64,000 nt of DNA from Bacillus niameyensis (GTDB lineage Bacteria > Bacillota > Bacilli > Bacillales > Bacillaceae_C), in NCBI RefSeq assembly GCF_001375535.1, contig NZ_LN831197.1, forward strand, positions 4,111,660 to 4,175,659. Reading direction: 5' to 3'. Under the pieces are notes generated by a model. It searched no databases. It was not told where the DNA came from and saw nothing but the letters and a program-made list of their open reading frames with translations. Below are positions 54,979 through 63,500 of this stretch, one piece after another. Every line of letters begins with the position of its first letter. Position 1 is the stretch's first letter. The translations under genes and the position numbers were made by a program.

Positions 54979-56772
54979 ATGAAAGAATTGCTTTACTTTG
55001 TTAAACAAATCCATACCTTTTCTGGGAAAACCTTATACATCAACTTGGTGGCGATGACCCTCATTGGTTTATTAGATGGAATTGGGTTACTTTTATTAGT
55101 CCCTCTGATTCGGATGAGTGGGGTTGTCGAACTTGGGCTAGAGGATTCCTCAATTGCCAATTTATTTGGTTTCTTTCAGAACTTCTCAATAACGTTAGGC
55201 TTACCACTTATTTTAGGGATTTACGTTTTGATAGTGATTTTACATAACGTTGTTCAAAAAAACATTATGGTTCGCAATGCGATCATTCAAAATGGCTTTT
55301 TACGACATATGCGTGAAGAGACATATTCGGCGGTTATTCATTCCAATTGGGACTTTTTTATTAAAAAGCGAAAATCTGATCTTATTAATCTATTGCTAAC
55401 AGAAGTTACACGCACTAGTGGAGGAACATATTCCTTTTTACAATTTATATCAAGTTTTATCTTTACGATCATCCAAGTAGGATTGGCATTTTGGCTCTCT
55501 CCGCAAATTACATTGTTTGTCTTACTTGCCGGAAGCATTATTGTCTTTTTAAATCGGCGGTTTCTCAAAAAATCGCTTGCGCTTGGGCAAAGAAACTATG
55601 AATTAGGCAAAATGTTTCTTGGAGGACTCACTGATCAAATTAATGGGATCAAAGATATAAAGAGTAATACATTAGAAGAATCACGACTTGAATGGTTTAA
55701 GTCCGTGACAAGCAGTATGGAGAGTGAACAAGTTGAATATACGAAAGTAAGGATGACTTCACAACTTTATTATAAAATTGCCTTCGCAATTTTTATGGCA
55801 TTGTTTATTTTGGTTGCTGTCCAAATGTTTCACTCCCAAGTGGGGCAATTAATGTTAATCATTGTTATTTTCTCAAGGCTTTGGCCTAGGGTTGCAGGAA
55901 TCCAATCATCTCTAGAACAGATTATTAAAACCATACCTTCCTTCCAGGCTGTTAAGGCATTACAAATGGAAAGCCTTTCTGCTAAGGAATTTGATCAGCA
56001 ATTATCTCAACAGATAAAACCGATAAATATGACCAAAAACATTGAATGTCAAAACGTCTCATTTCGGTATAACAATAAGATGGATATGTATGCCCTGAAA
56101 AACATTAATATAACGATCCCTGTAAATAAGATGACTGCTTTTGTTGGTCGATCCGGGGCGGGAAAAAGTACTTTGATTGATTTACTGATGGGATTGAACC
56201 AACCAGCGTCGGGTAAAGTGCTCATTGATGGAACACCTTTAACGAAGGAGAATTTATTAGCTTTACGTAAAGCGGTCGGCTATGTTCCGCAAGACCCTTT
56301 CTTATTTAATGAAAGTATCCGCGAAAATTTATTATTGGTTATGCCGAATGCGAGTGAGGCAGAAATGTGGGAGGCACTAGAATTTGCCTCGGCTGCGGAA
56401 TTTGTGAAGAAGCTACCAAATGGTTTGGATACTTTAATCGGGGATCGAGGTATTAAACTGTCTGGCGGAGAAAGGCAACGTGTTGTGTTAGCAAGGGCAA
56501 TTTTACGAAGGCCGTCCATACTAGTATTAGATGAAGCAACAAGTGCCTTAGACACGGAAAGTGAAAGTAAAATTCAGGAATCTTTGCAGAGATTAAAAGG
56601 AAGAATGACGATCCTTGTGATTGCACATCGTTTGTCGACAATTCGAAAGGCAGATCAAGTATTAGTACTGGATCAGGGGGAAATCATCCAACAAGGTGGT
56701 TTTACCCAATTATCTAAAGAAAAGAATAATGTGTTTTATAAATTGTTGAGCAAGCAGATGGGGGTTGTTTAG
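54979..56772 (+). CDS. Lasso peptide ABC exporter (lasso D)
   Basis: 597 aa half-transporter. N-terminal six-helix domain (LVAMTLIGLLDGIGLLLLVPLI), C-terminal ATPase: Walker A GRSGAGKSTLIDLLMG, YVPQDPFLFNESIRENLL, signature LSGGERQRVVLARAI, Walker B ILVLDEATSALD. Resembles exporters of paeninodin-type clusters, which give self-protection by pumping the mature peptide out. It is the only such transporter for the three precursors; it stands 24.6 kb from the processing genes and directly before C3-A3. Confidence 0.85.
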   Translation: MKELLYFVKQIHTFSGKTLYINLVAMTLIGLLDGIGLLLLVPLIRMSGVVELGLEDSSIANLFGFFQNFSITLGLPLILGIYVLIVILHNVVQKNIMVRNAIIQNGFLRHMREETYSAVIHSNWDFFIKKRKSDLINLLLTEVTRTSGGTYSFLQFISSFIFTIIQVGLAFWLSPQITLFVLLAGSIIVFLNRRFLKKSLALGQRNYELGKMFLGGLTDQINGIKDIKSNTLEESRLEWFKSVTSSMESEQVEYTKVRMTSQLYYKIAFAIFMALFILVAVQMFHSQVGQLMLIIVIFSRLWPRVAGIQSSLEQIIKTIPSFQAVKALQMESLSAKEFDQQLSQQIKPINMTKNIECQNVSFRYNNKMDMYALKNINITIPVNKMTAFVGRSGAGKSTLIDLLMGLNQPASGKVLIDGTPLTKENLLALRKAVGYVPQDPFLFNESIRENLLLVMPNASEAEMWEALEFASAAEFVKKLPNGLDTLIGDRGIKLSGGERQRVVLARAILRRPSILVLDEATSALDTESESKIQESLQRLKGRMTILVIAHRLSTIRKADQVLVLDQGEIIQQGGFTQLSKEKNNVFYKLLSKQMGVV

Positions 56773-56943
56773 TTGCTAGTTTTATAGTGTTCCTACATAA
56801 CTCACAATTGTGTAAGACCTTAGCGCCAACAGTCATCCATCCTGCCCTTCGAAATATCATTCGTACATTATAGGTATCTACTGAAGGTGCTATGGGTATC
56901 ATCGTTTTGGAGGACTTACAGTATTATGAAAATAAAAAAGTTA
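56773..56943. other. Non-coding stretch between the exporter and the C3 promoter
   Basis: Part of a 329-bp gap before C3. An A/T-rich region with a small palindrome (ACACAATTGTGA-like near 56800) and no terminator with a T-run. C3 has its own promoter. No function recognised. Confidence 0.3.
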
Positions 56944-56985
56944 TTGAAAATGTATTAATAACATGATATGTTCTTAATAAAGAAC
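56944..56985 (+). promoter_or_regulatory. Promoter of lasso C3 with SinR-type operator O1
   Basis: TTGAAA (56944-56949), 17-bp spacer, TATGTT (56967-56972) with an upstream TG. GTTCTTAATAAAGAAC (56970-56985) overlaps the -10, so bound repressor would block polymerase. Confidence 0.7.
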
Positions 56986-57054
56986 AACATTGAGAGTGGA
57001 ATGCTAACTCTATCTACTTATCAATCTGGAAATTTATGATTTTTTAAGATTATT

Positions 57055-57070
57055 GTTCATAGTTGAGAAC
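57055..57070 (+). promoter_or_regulatory. SinR-type operator O2 before lasso C3
   Basis: GTTCATAGTTGAGAAC, flanked by TT and AA so that the outer arms TTGTTC/GAACAA are symmetrical. 85 bp after O1, 31 nt before the start codon. Confidence 0.65.
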
Positions 57071-57101
57071 AAAATGTATAAACCTAATTGGAGAAGATAT
57101 G

Positions 57102-59060
57102 ATGAGTGCAATAGCCGGAATTTACTACGAAAAGGAAATGGTACCCAAACATTTTGGACAATTATTGATGCACGGATTAAGCAAGTTTCCTGCGGATGAC
57201 GTTCAAATATGGAACAAGGACAATGTGTTTTTGGGCTCCCATGTACAATGGATTACACCGGAGTCAATTGATGAACAATTACCCTTTTACGATAATGATA
57301 GACAATTGGCTATTACCTCAGACGCAATGATTGATAATCGCCGAGAATTGTTTGATAGATTAGGAATTAGCCGTGGCGAAAGAAAAACCATGCCTGATAG
57401 TCAATTAATTCTTCTCGCTTATGCAAAATGGGAAGAAGAAGTTGTCAAACATTTGATTGGTGATTTTGCCTTTATGATTTGGGATGAAAGAAAACAAAAG
57501 CTATTTGGGGCAAGAGACTTTTCTGGCACGAGACCTCTCTATTTTTACCATAATCATCAGCGCTTTGCTTTTTGTACGGTAATGGAACCCTTGTTAAGAT
57601 TGCCCTATATTAAAAGGCAATTACATGAGGAGTGGCTTGCTGAGTATTTGGCTATATCCACCATGATCGATGCTGTAGATGTAGTCAATACAATTATTAA
57701 GGATATCCAACAAGTTCCACCCTCGCATACGATTACGGTAAAGAATGGAAAAGTGAAACTTGCTAAATACCAAGTACTATCATTAGATAAAGAAATTAGA
57801 TTCAAAACAGGTGCTGAGTATATTGAAGCTTTCCGTGAAGTTTTCCAAAATGCTGTTGACTCAAGATTACGTACCTTTAAAGCTATTGGTTCACATTTAA
57901 GTGGGGGACTTGATTCAGGTTCGGTTGTTAGCTTTGCAGCAAAAACGTTGGAAAAACAAAATAAAAGATTACATACGTATAGTTCAATTCCTTTAGATGA
58001 TTTCATTGACTATACAGCAAAAAACGTTTTTCCTGACGAACGTCCATTCATTCGTAAAACAGTTAATTATGTTGGGAATATAGACGATCACTATTTAAAA
58101 CTAGAGGGGAAAAATCCTTACACGGATATTGATGACTGGTTAGAAGTTATGGAAATGCCTTACAAATTCTTTGAAAATTCATTCTGGTTGAAAGGTATTT
58201 TTGAACAAGCAGGTAAAGATGGAATTGGAATTTTATTAAGTGGAGCTAGAGGAAACTTTACGATTTCTTGGGGGCCAGCATTAGAGTATTATGGGTATTT
58301 ACTAAAGAGTATGAAATGGATTCGTCTTGCGCGTGATCTTAAGATGTATAGCAAAAACATCGGAGTAGGAAGAAAAAAACTGCTTCAAGATATAAGTAAA
58401 CAGGCATTTCCTTTCTTCGATAATAAAGAGGACTATCAATTTCCGGTGCTCATCAATCCTAATTTTGCTAAAAAAATGAATACCTTTAAAAAACTAGAAA
58501 AATACGGAATTGAGGCTGATGGATTTAACAAACTCTCCATTTTTAATATTAGGAAACACATTATTGAAAATGAATTCATTTGGAACTCGGTTGGGATAGC
58601 CTCTTCAAAATTATCTTTGCAGTATGGATTATTAATGCGAGATCCAACCAACGACATCAGGGTAATTAATTATTGTTTGTCACTACCTCTGGATCAATTT
58701 ATTAATAACGGAATGGATCGAGCCTTAATTAGGAATGCGACAGAGGGGTATTTACCTGATCGAGTAAGATTGAACCAAACAGATTACGGTCTTCAAGCTG
58801 CAGATTGGCTCCAACGCATGATCCCATTCTGGCCGGATTTTATTAAAGAGATACAACAATTGTTAAATGATAAAGATGTAGCACAATACTTTAACATGGA
58901 AGTAATCGGTAATGCTCTTTCTAATGCAATGGAGATACCAAAAGGAGGCTCAGCTTTTAATCCCGAGTTTAGAATGCTAATGCGCAGTGTTATTGTCTAT
59001 CGATTTCTACGTTCATTTGACCTTAAAGGAGGTGATACATATGAAAAAGGCATGGACTAA
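57102..59060 (+). CDS. Lasso peptide cyclase C3 (asparagine-synthase family)
   Basis: 652 aa from the ATG at 57102 (GGAGAAGAT upstream), giving MSAIAGIYYEK like C1 and C2; an in-frame TTG at 57063 lies inside operator O2. Ser replaces the catalytic Cys of the glutaminase domain, and HLSGGLDSGSV is near 265. Its end overlaps precursor A3 by 20 nt, tying the two together. It lacks its own B1/B2 and kinase, so it depends on those 30 kb upstream. Confidence 0.92.
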   Translation: MSAIAGIYYEKEMVPKHFGQLLMHGLSKFPADDVQIWNKDNVFLGSHVQWITPESIDEQLPFYDNDRQLAITSDAMIDNRRELFDRLGISRGERKTMPDSQLILLAYAKWEEEVVKHLIGDFAFMIWDERKQKLFGARDFSGTRPLYFYHNHQRFAFCTVMEPLLRLPYIKRQLHEEWLAEYLAISTMIDAVDVVNTIIKDIQQVPPSHTITVKNGKVKLAKYQVLSLDKEIRFKTGAEYIEAFREVFQNAVDSRLRTFKAIGSHLSGGLDSGSVVSFAAKTLEKQNKRLHTYSSIPLDDFIDYTAKNVFPDERPFIRKTVNYVGNIDDHYLKLEGKNPYTDIDDWLEVMEMPYKFFENSFWLKGIFEQAGKDGIGILLSGARGNFTISWGPALEYYGYLLKSMKWIRLARDLKMYSKNIGVGRKKLLQDISKQAFPFFDNKEDYQFPVLINPNFAKKMNTFKKLEKYGIEADGFNKLSIFNIRKHIIENEFIWNSVGIASSKLSLQYGLLMRDPTNDIRVINYCLSLPLDQFINNGMDRALIRNATEGYLPDRVRLNQTDYGLQAADWLQRMIPFWPDFIKEIQQLLNDKDVAQYFNMEVIGNALSNAMEIPKGGSAFNPEFRMLMRSVIVYRFLRSFDLKGGDTYEKGMD

Positions 59061-59193
59061 GCCACAACTAGAACTGTTGGAAGTTAGTGAGACAAAGGCA
59101 AAGTGGACAGGTGATTCATGGGATGGGTTCTTTATTGGAAGATATAATAAGCCTGGAGAGCCTGATCCTGGTGGCAGTGATCTAGATAGTTAA
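59041..59193 (+). CDS. Lasso peptide precursor A3
   Basis: 50 aa; ATG at 59041 with a perfect AAAGGAGGTGAT, starting inside the end of C3. Leader MKKAWTKPQLELLEVSETK is 19 residues with W5, P8, L10 and Thr at -2, so the core begins AKWTGDSWDGFF and ends GGSDLDS (31 residues). Ala1 and Asp9 fit a nine-residue ring; Trp and Phe residues near the ring end and Arg/Tyr further on could act as plugs. The C-terminal Ser fits phosphorylation. Core unrelated to paeninodin apart from these positions. Confidence 0.9.
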   Translation: MKKAWTKPQLELLEVSETKAKWTGDSWDGFFIGRYNKPGEPDPGGSDLDS

Positions 59194-59543
59194 AGCAACT
59201 TAATTAATAACCAGTGTTTTTACTTAAGCCAGTTCATTTTGATACCATAATAAATATATTGCTTAAAAATTGACTGGACTAGAGTGAAAAGTAGAACGGT
59301 TACGATCGTGAAAAATAAGCGAAACTAAGCTATATTATTGAGTAATAAATAAAACACCCCTGTACATATAGAATGTATGGGGGTTTTTATGTTGGAAGGA
59401 GGGGCTGCTTTCTCTAAAATTTGAAACGGCACAGAGTAAAATAAGCTGGTTCAGCTTCTACTTGAATATAAAATTTATCTTAACAAAACGCAATAGGTTT
59501 AAAACTTAAGTGAAACAGAGATTATGGGTATGAGGTGATAAAA
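59194..59543 (+). other. 350-bp gap between A3 and the exported beta-helix gene
   Basis: Contains a good terminator at 59355-59388 and, unlike the four operon promoters, no GTTC palindrome. TTGACT at 59270 has no proper -10. I could not find a clear promoter for the next gene. Confidence 0.45.
59355..59388 (+). terminator. Terminator of the exporter/C3/A3 segment
   Basis: ACCCCTGTACAT and ATGTATGGGGGT pair with two G-T wobbles, followed by T5. It lies about 160 nt behind A3. Confidence 0.8.
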
Positions 59544-61691
59544 ATGAAAAGGCATCTTTACTTATATATAGTTGCTTTCATATTCATAATCGGTTCTTTT
59601 CTTCTCATCAAACAGGGATTGACAGCAGTTGCAGGTGGAGAAGAAAATTCTCCGGTCTATGAACTTGAGCTAGAACGCTGGAATATCTACAACGACGGCA
59701 CACACCCAATTGAAACAGCAAAAGGCATCAATTCTGCTTTACAATGGGCAAAGGCAAACGGGTATAAAACTTTTCAAATTCCTGCGGGAACGTATCTCAT
59801 TGCTAAAGGGACCCAACAGTCTGATCCCGAAGCGAGAATTAATATGGTCAGTGACATGGATCTACTATTAGATGAAGAAACAATTTTACAAAAAGAAGCG
59901 AATGAATTTGAACTTTACTCAGTCCTTTACATCGGTCCGAATGTGAAGAATGTAACAGTGCGTGGGGGGAGTTTAGTAGGTGATCGCGAGGATCATGACT
60001 TTTCTAAAAAAGGCCCGGATACAGGGGGGACGCACGAATGGGGAAATGGGATTGAAATTGTAGGAGCGGAGAATATCGTAATAGATGGTGTGAAAATCGA
60101 GAAATTCACAGGCGATGGCATTATCGTAAGTGGCACAACTGTGACGGGGTCTTACATAACTGAAACAACTTTAGAATCCGGGGGGCTTGATAATCAAGGA
60201 AATCCTATCAAAGCTGATGGAAAGATTCGTAGCAACAATCGCGAAGTCACCCACTTTGACAATCCCGCCTACGACAAGTTTAAAAATATTCATTTCTGGC
60301 TCCCAGAAGGGGTGAATTCCGGAAGTAAAGTAGATGTCTTTTATTATCGAAAAGATGGAAGTTTTATTAAGGCAGATAAAAATATACGATTCCATTCTGG
60401 AGAATCTATCATTCCTAATGAGGCTGATCATTTTCGAGCGGTCTTTGAGGCTCCCTCTACTAAGGGAGTAAAAGTAAATCGAATGACCGTAAATATTTCG
60501 CGGAATGTAACGATTCAAAACTCTGATATTGGCTATAACCGTAGACAAGGAATTAGTTTGGTTGGTTCGGACGGCGTGAAAATTATCAATAACCATATTC
60601 ACCACACTAACGGAACAGCTCCCCAAAGTGGAATTGATATTGAACCGGGATTTTTCCCAGGAAGAAATACGGTGATCAAAGGCAACACTTTTACTGATAA
60701 TAAAATTCAAATTGTGCTTGCATATGGTGAGAATGTAACGATCGAGGATAACCGTTTCGATCAAAATGTGGCTGGTGGTGTTGGTATACATGCGCATAAA
60801 GGATTTCGCGGGAAGGTTGTTGTAAAAGATAATATATTCAATGGGTCTGGTTTGACCTTGTATCCGGAAAAAGCGGAGGCGACTGCCAACAGCTTTAATA
60901 AAGGCGAAGTGAAATTGCTTGGGAAAAATATCATCTTTAGCGATGCTGAACTTGTTGATGCAAGTCTAAGTATTGGCAAAGAGCCTGGGCAGGAAATTTC
61001 AAATGTGGAAATTCAACATAACGGCCATCTTCCAGGAGTCCTCTATATTTGGGATGAACCTGTTTCCATTAAGGATGTCACCATAAAAGCAAAAACAAAT
61101 GGACAAGGTTTGATTTTTGGAACAGGAAATAGTGAAAGTGTCTATGAGAGATTAACAGTTGGAGATTTTGATCGACAAGGAACTGTACTTCCAGTAGGAA
61201 TATATAAAAAGTGTAATTTTAATGCAGGTACACTTGAAATTAACCGAGAAGGGAAATATCTGTTAAATAAATGCACGATAAAAGATGAGGAGAGGTTGTT
61301 GACCGTTAACAGTACATATGGGGCACCAGATGTCACTATTCAGAATTCTGTGTTCGAGGTAACGGGAAATATCGGATATGGAGCTGCCATCTATGTATTG
61401 GGGGCGGAAGCTTTTTCCCTTAAAAATAGTATTGTATCCGCGGAAAATAATACGGAGAAAAAACCTCTGATAAAAATCGGCCCTTATGGACATCCAACAC
61501 CGACAAAAGTGTTTGGAGCAACGGTTAAAGGGAATACATTTAATGCAACTCTTGAAAGTTTGGCATTGGATACTTCGAATTCGGGGACGGATGCGCCTAG
61601 TTATCGAATTGAAGAGAACACGGTTTATAATGCAAAGCTGAGACTGAAAGAAAATGACCTAAACAAAAACAATAAGCTATTAAAAAAATGA
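59544..61691 (+). CDS. Exported right-handed beta-helix protein (pectate-lyase superfamily)
   Basis: 715 aa from the ATG at 59544, with GAGGTGAT upstream. N-terminal hydrophobic segment (about 5-25, LYLYIVAFIFIIGSFLLI) is a signal peptide or membrane anchor, followed by LELERWNIYNDGTHPIETAKGI and GYKTFQIPAGTYLI, the Pectate_lyase_3 cap shared with the protein at 52586. Beta-helix rungs with Asn/Gly-rich turns continue (VTIQNSDIGYNRRQGISLVG, VIKGNTFTDNKIQI). Probably acts on, or in, the cell-surface polysaccharide: lyase, hydrolase or epimerase. Catalytic residues cannot be assigned. Confidence 0.82.
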   Translation: MKRHLYLYIVAFIFIIGSFLLIKQGLTAVAGGEENSPVYELELERWNIYNDGTHPIETAKGINSALQWAKANGYKTFQIPAGTYLIAKGTQQSDPEARINMVSDMDLLLDEETILQKEANEFELYSVLYIGPNVKNVTVRGGSLVGDREDHDFSKKGPDTGGTHEWGNGIEIVGAENIVIDGVKIEKFTGDGIIVSGTTVTGSYITETTLESGGLDNQGNPIKADGKIRSNNREVTHFDNPAYDKFKNIHFWLPEGVNSGSKVDVFYYRKDGSFIKADKNIRFHSGESIIPNEADHFRAVFEAPSTKGVKVNRMTVNISRNVTIQNSDIGYNRRQGISLVGSDGVKIINNHIHHTNGTAPQSGIDIEPGFFPGRNTVIKGNTFTDNKIQIVLAYGENVTIEDNRFDQNVAGGVGIHAHKGFRGKVVVKDNIFNGSGLTLYPEKAEATANSFNKGEVKLLGKNIIFSDAELVDASLSIGKEPGQEISNVEIQHNGHLPGVLYIWDEPVSIKDVTIKAKTNGQGLIFGTGNSESVYERLTVGDFDRQGTVLPVGIYKKCNFNAGTLEINREGKYLLNKCTIKDEERLLTVNSTYGAPDVTIQNSVFEVTGNIGYGAAIYVLGAEAFSLKNSIVSAENNTEKKPLIKIGPYGHPTPTKVFGATVKGNTFNATLESLALDTSNSGTDAPSYRIEENTVYNAKLRLKENDLNKNNKLLKK

Positions 61692-61756
61692 TATTGAAGA
61701 ATTGATTAATCTTTGCTGAATTTGCTATCGTTGTTATAGAAAGGGTGTGTGAAAAA

Positions 61757-62473
61757 ATGATATTAGCATTTATTTCAGATATTCATGGAAATGCGGTTGC
61801 ATTAGAAGCAGTTATCAAGGACTTAAAAGAAAAAAATGTTGATAGGGTTTTTGTATTAGGGGATATTAGCTATCGAGGACCAGAACCGAAGCGCTCACTT
61901 GACTTAGTAAGATCGTTAAATTGTGATGTTATCAAAGGAAATGCGGATGAATGGGTTGTTCGCGGCATTAGGGAAGGCGAAGTTCCAGAACAGGCTCTTG
62001 AAACGATGAGGAAAGAACGAGAGTGGATTGTTTCCCGTATGGATGATGAGAGTATAGAGTATTTAAAGAATCTGCCAACAGATATTACTTTTGAAAATCA
62101 AGGTACGCGTATTCATGCTTTTCACGCGACTCCTAATAGTTTGTTTGAGGTCGTACAACCAATTGAAAGCGATGAGCACATGATTGAGAAGATGATGAGT
62201 AACGATGCGGATATCTACATATATGCCCATATACATAAACCCTTTATTCGGTATATTAATGGAAAATGCTTAATCAATATTGGCAGTGTTGGCTTGCCAT
62301 TTGACGGAATGGCTAAGTCATCTTATTGCCTTATTGATATAGAAGTTAATGGTTTTCAATCCTCTATTGTTCGAATTAATTATGATGTTAATCAAGTAGT
62401 CCAGCAGTTCAACGATTCTGATTATCCTAATGCAGCCTTTATGATAAATGCACTGGAGAATGGAAAACTATAA
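61757..62473 (+). CDS. YfcE/MJ0936-type metallophosphoesterase
   Basis: 238 aa from the ATG at 61757 (AAAGGGTGTG upstream). Calcineurin-like metal motifs: ISDIHGNAVALEAV, LGDISYRGPEP, VIKGNADEWV, HATP and YIYAHIHKPF, with NIGSVGLP. Members hydrolyse phosphodiesters in the cytoplasm; the natural substrate is unknown. Monocistronic, not obviously linked to the neighbouring clusters. Confidence 0.88.
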   Translation: MILAFISDIHGNAVALEAVIKDLKEKNVDRVFVLGDISYRGPEPKRSLDLVRSLNCDVIKGNADEWVVRGIREGEVPEQALETMRKEREWIVSRMDDESIEYLKNLPTDITFENQGTRIHAFHATPNSLFEVVQPIESDEHMIEKMMSNDADIYIYAHIHKPFIRYINGKCLINIGSVGLPFDGMAKSSYCLIDIEVNGFQSSIVRINYDVNQVVQQFNDSDYPNAAFMINALENGKL

Positions 62474-62479
62474 AAAAAA

Positions 62480-62515
62480 GAACACACTGTAACCAAAATT
62501 GGCTACAGTGTGTTC
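62480..62515 (-). terminator. Terminator of tRNA-Ala (bidirectional stem)
   Basis: Perfect arms GAACACACTGTA (62480-62491) and TACAGTGTGTTC (62504-62515). Read on the reverse strand it is followed by T8, so it ends the leftward tRNA transcript, and it may also stop the phosphoesterase transcript. Confidence 0.88.
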
Positions 62516-62520
62516 ATTTA

Positions 62521-62593
62521 TGGAGCATAGCGGGATCGAACCGCTGACCTCTACACTGCCAGTGTAGCGCTCTCCCAGCTGAGCTAATGCCCC
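62521..62593 (-). tRNA. tRNA-Ala(GGC)
   Basis: 73 nt on the reverse strand without encoded CCA. Acceptor stem GGGGCAT/ATGCTCC, D arm TAGCTCAGCTGGGAGAGC, anticodon stem CTACA/TGTAG around loop CTGGCAG with anticodon GGC, and T arm with GGTTCGATCC. Discriminator A. Single tRNA gene, not part of a larger cluster in this window. Confidence 0.97.
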
Positions 62594-62648
62594 GTTCAAC
62601 GAGCTACATTTTCTATTATAGTTACTCTAAAAGAAAATGCAAGTCTTT

Positions 62649-63356
62649 TTAACTCACAATTTCGAGTGCCTGCACATCGTCCATTCTGGAAATTGTATAG
62701 TAAATATCAGTTACGGGGCGCTTGCTATTGACCCTTGCTTTTAATTCAAGCATATGTTGAGAATGATCTTTAATATCCTTTATTCGAGTATTCGTGATTA
62801 CTATCTTTTCTTCAAGTAATTTATTGATGATTTTTTCAAAGCTTTCCTGTTTACTTACCGTTATTTTTAAGATTAACTCTCGTTTATATAACTTTTTAGG
62901 TCCGAATTTCACTAATATATAAGGAATTAATTCAACACTTATAATAAGGAGAACGACTCCTGCTGCTGCTTCAGCGTAAAAACCGGCGCCGACTGCAATG
63001 CCTATACCAGCTGCTCCCCACACCATGGCAGCTGTAGTGAGGCCAGATATATGATCATTTCCTCTTCTTAAAATTACTCCTGCCCCAAGGAAACCAATGC
63101 CCGAGACAATTTGTGCAGCCAGACGCAAAGGATCCATTTGAATTCTAATTGCATCATTTCCTGGGAAGAAATAAGCTGATTCTATTGAAACGATTGTGAG
63201 CAAACAGCTAATTATAGAAATAACAAGACTAGTTTTAAGTCCTAGCGGCTTACTTTTTAATTCCCGTTCTAATCCAATAATCAGTCCTAGTAATCCAGAA
63301 ACCGCCAATTTAATTAAAAGTTCTGTATCGATTAAGTTTAAAATGTATGAACCCAA
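62649..63356 (-). CDS. MgtC/SapB-family membrane protein
   Basis: 235 aa from a TTG at 63356 with AGAGGAGAG upstream. Four or five N-terminal helices with the family signatures LGLIIGLERELKSKPLGLKT and VSGIGFLGAGVILRRG, then a C-terminal ACT-like cytoplasmic domain (LILKITVSKQESFEKIINKLL). MgtC-like proteins affect Mg/phosphate homeostasis and F-ATPase; for Bacillus the role is unclear. Monocistronic. Confidence 0.9.
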   Translation of the reverse strand: MGSYILNLIDTELLIKLAVSGLLGLIIGLERELKSKPLGLKTSLVISIISCLLTIVSIESAYFFPGNDAIRIQMDPLRLAAQIVSGIGFLGAGVILRRGNDHISGLTTAAMVWGAAGIGIAVGAGFYAEAAAGVVLLIISVELIPYILVKFGPKKLYKRELILKITVSKQESFEKIINKLLEEKIVITNTRIKDIKDHSQHMLELKARVNSKRPVTDIYYTISRMDDVQALEIVS

Positions 63357-63500
63357 ACAAATCTCTCCTCTGTCTCTATAAAAAACAATAAAGCGCTTTC
63401 ATTTATAGAATAATAGTATCACATCTTTTGAATAAAGGAAAAGGATAAAGAATTACAAATAGAGGAAAGCATGAAGACAAATGTCAATATGAGCTGTTTG

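Noticed and set aside
56714..56902. Reverse-strand ORF of 62 codons between the exporter and C3
   Set aside because: It overlaps the exporter end, lacks a ribosome site and has no recognisable product.
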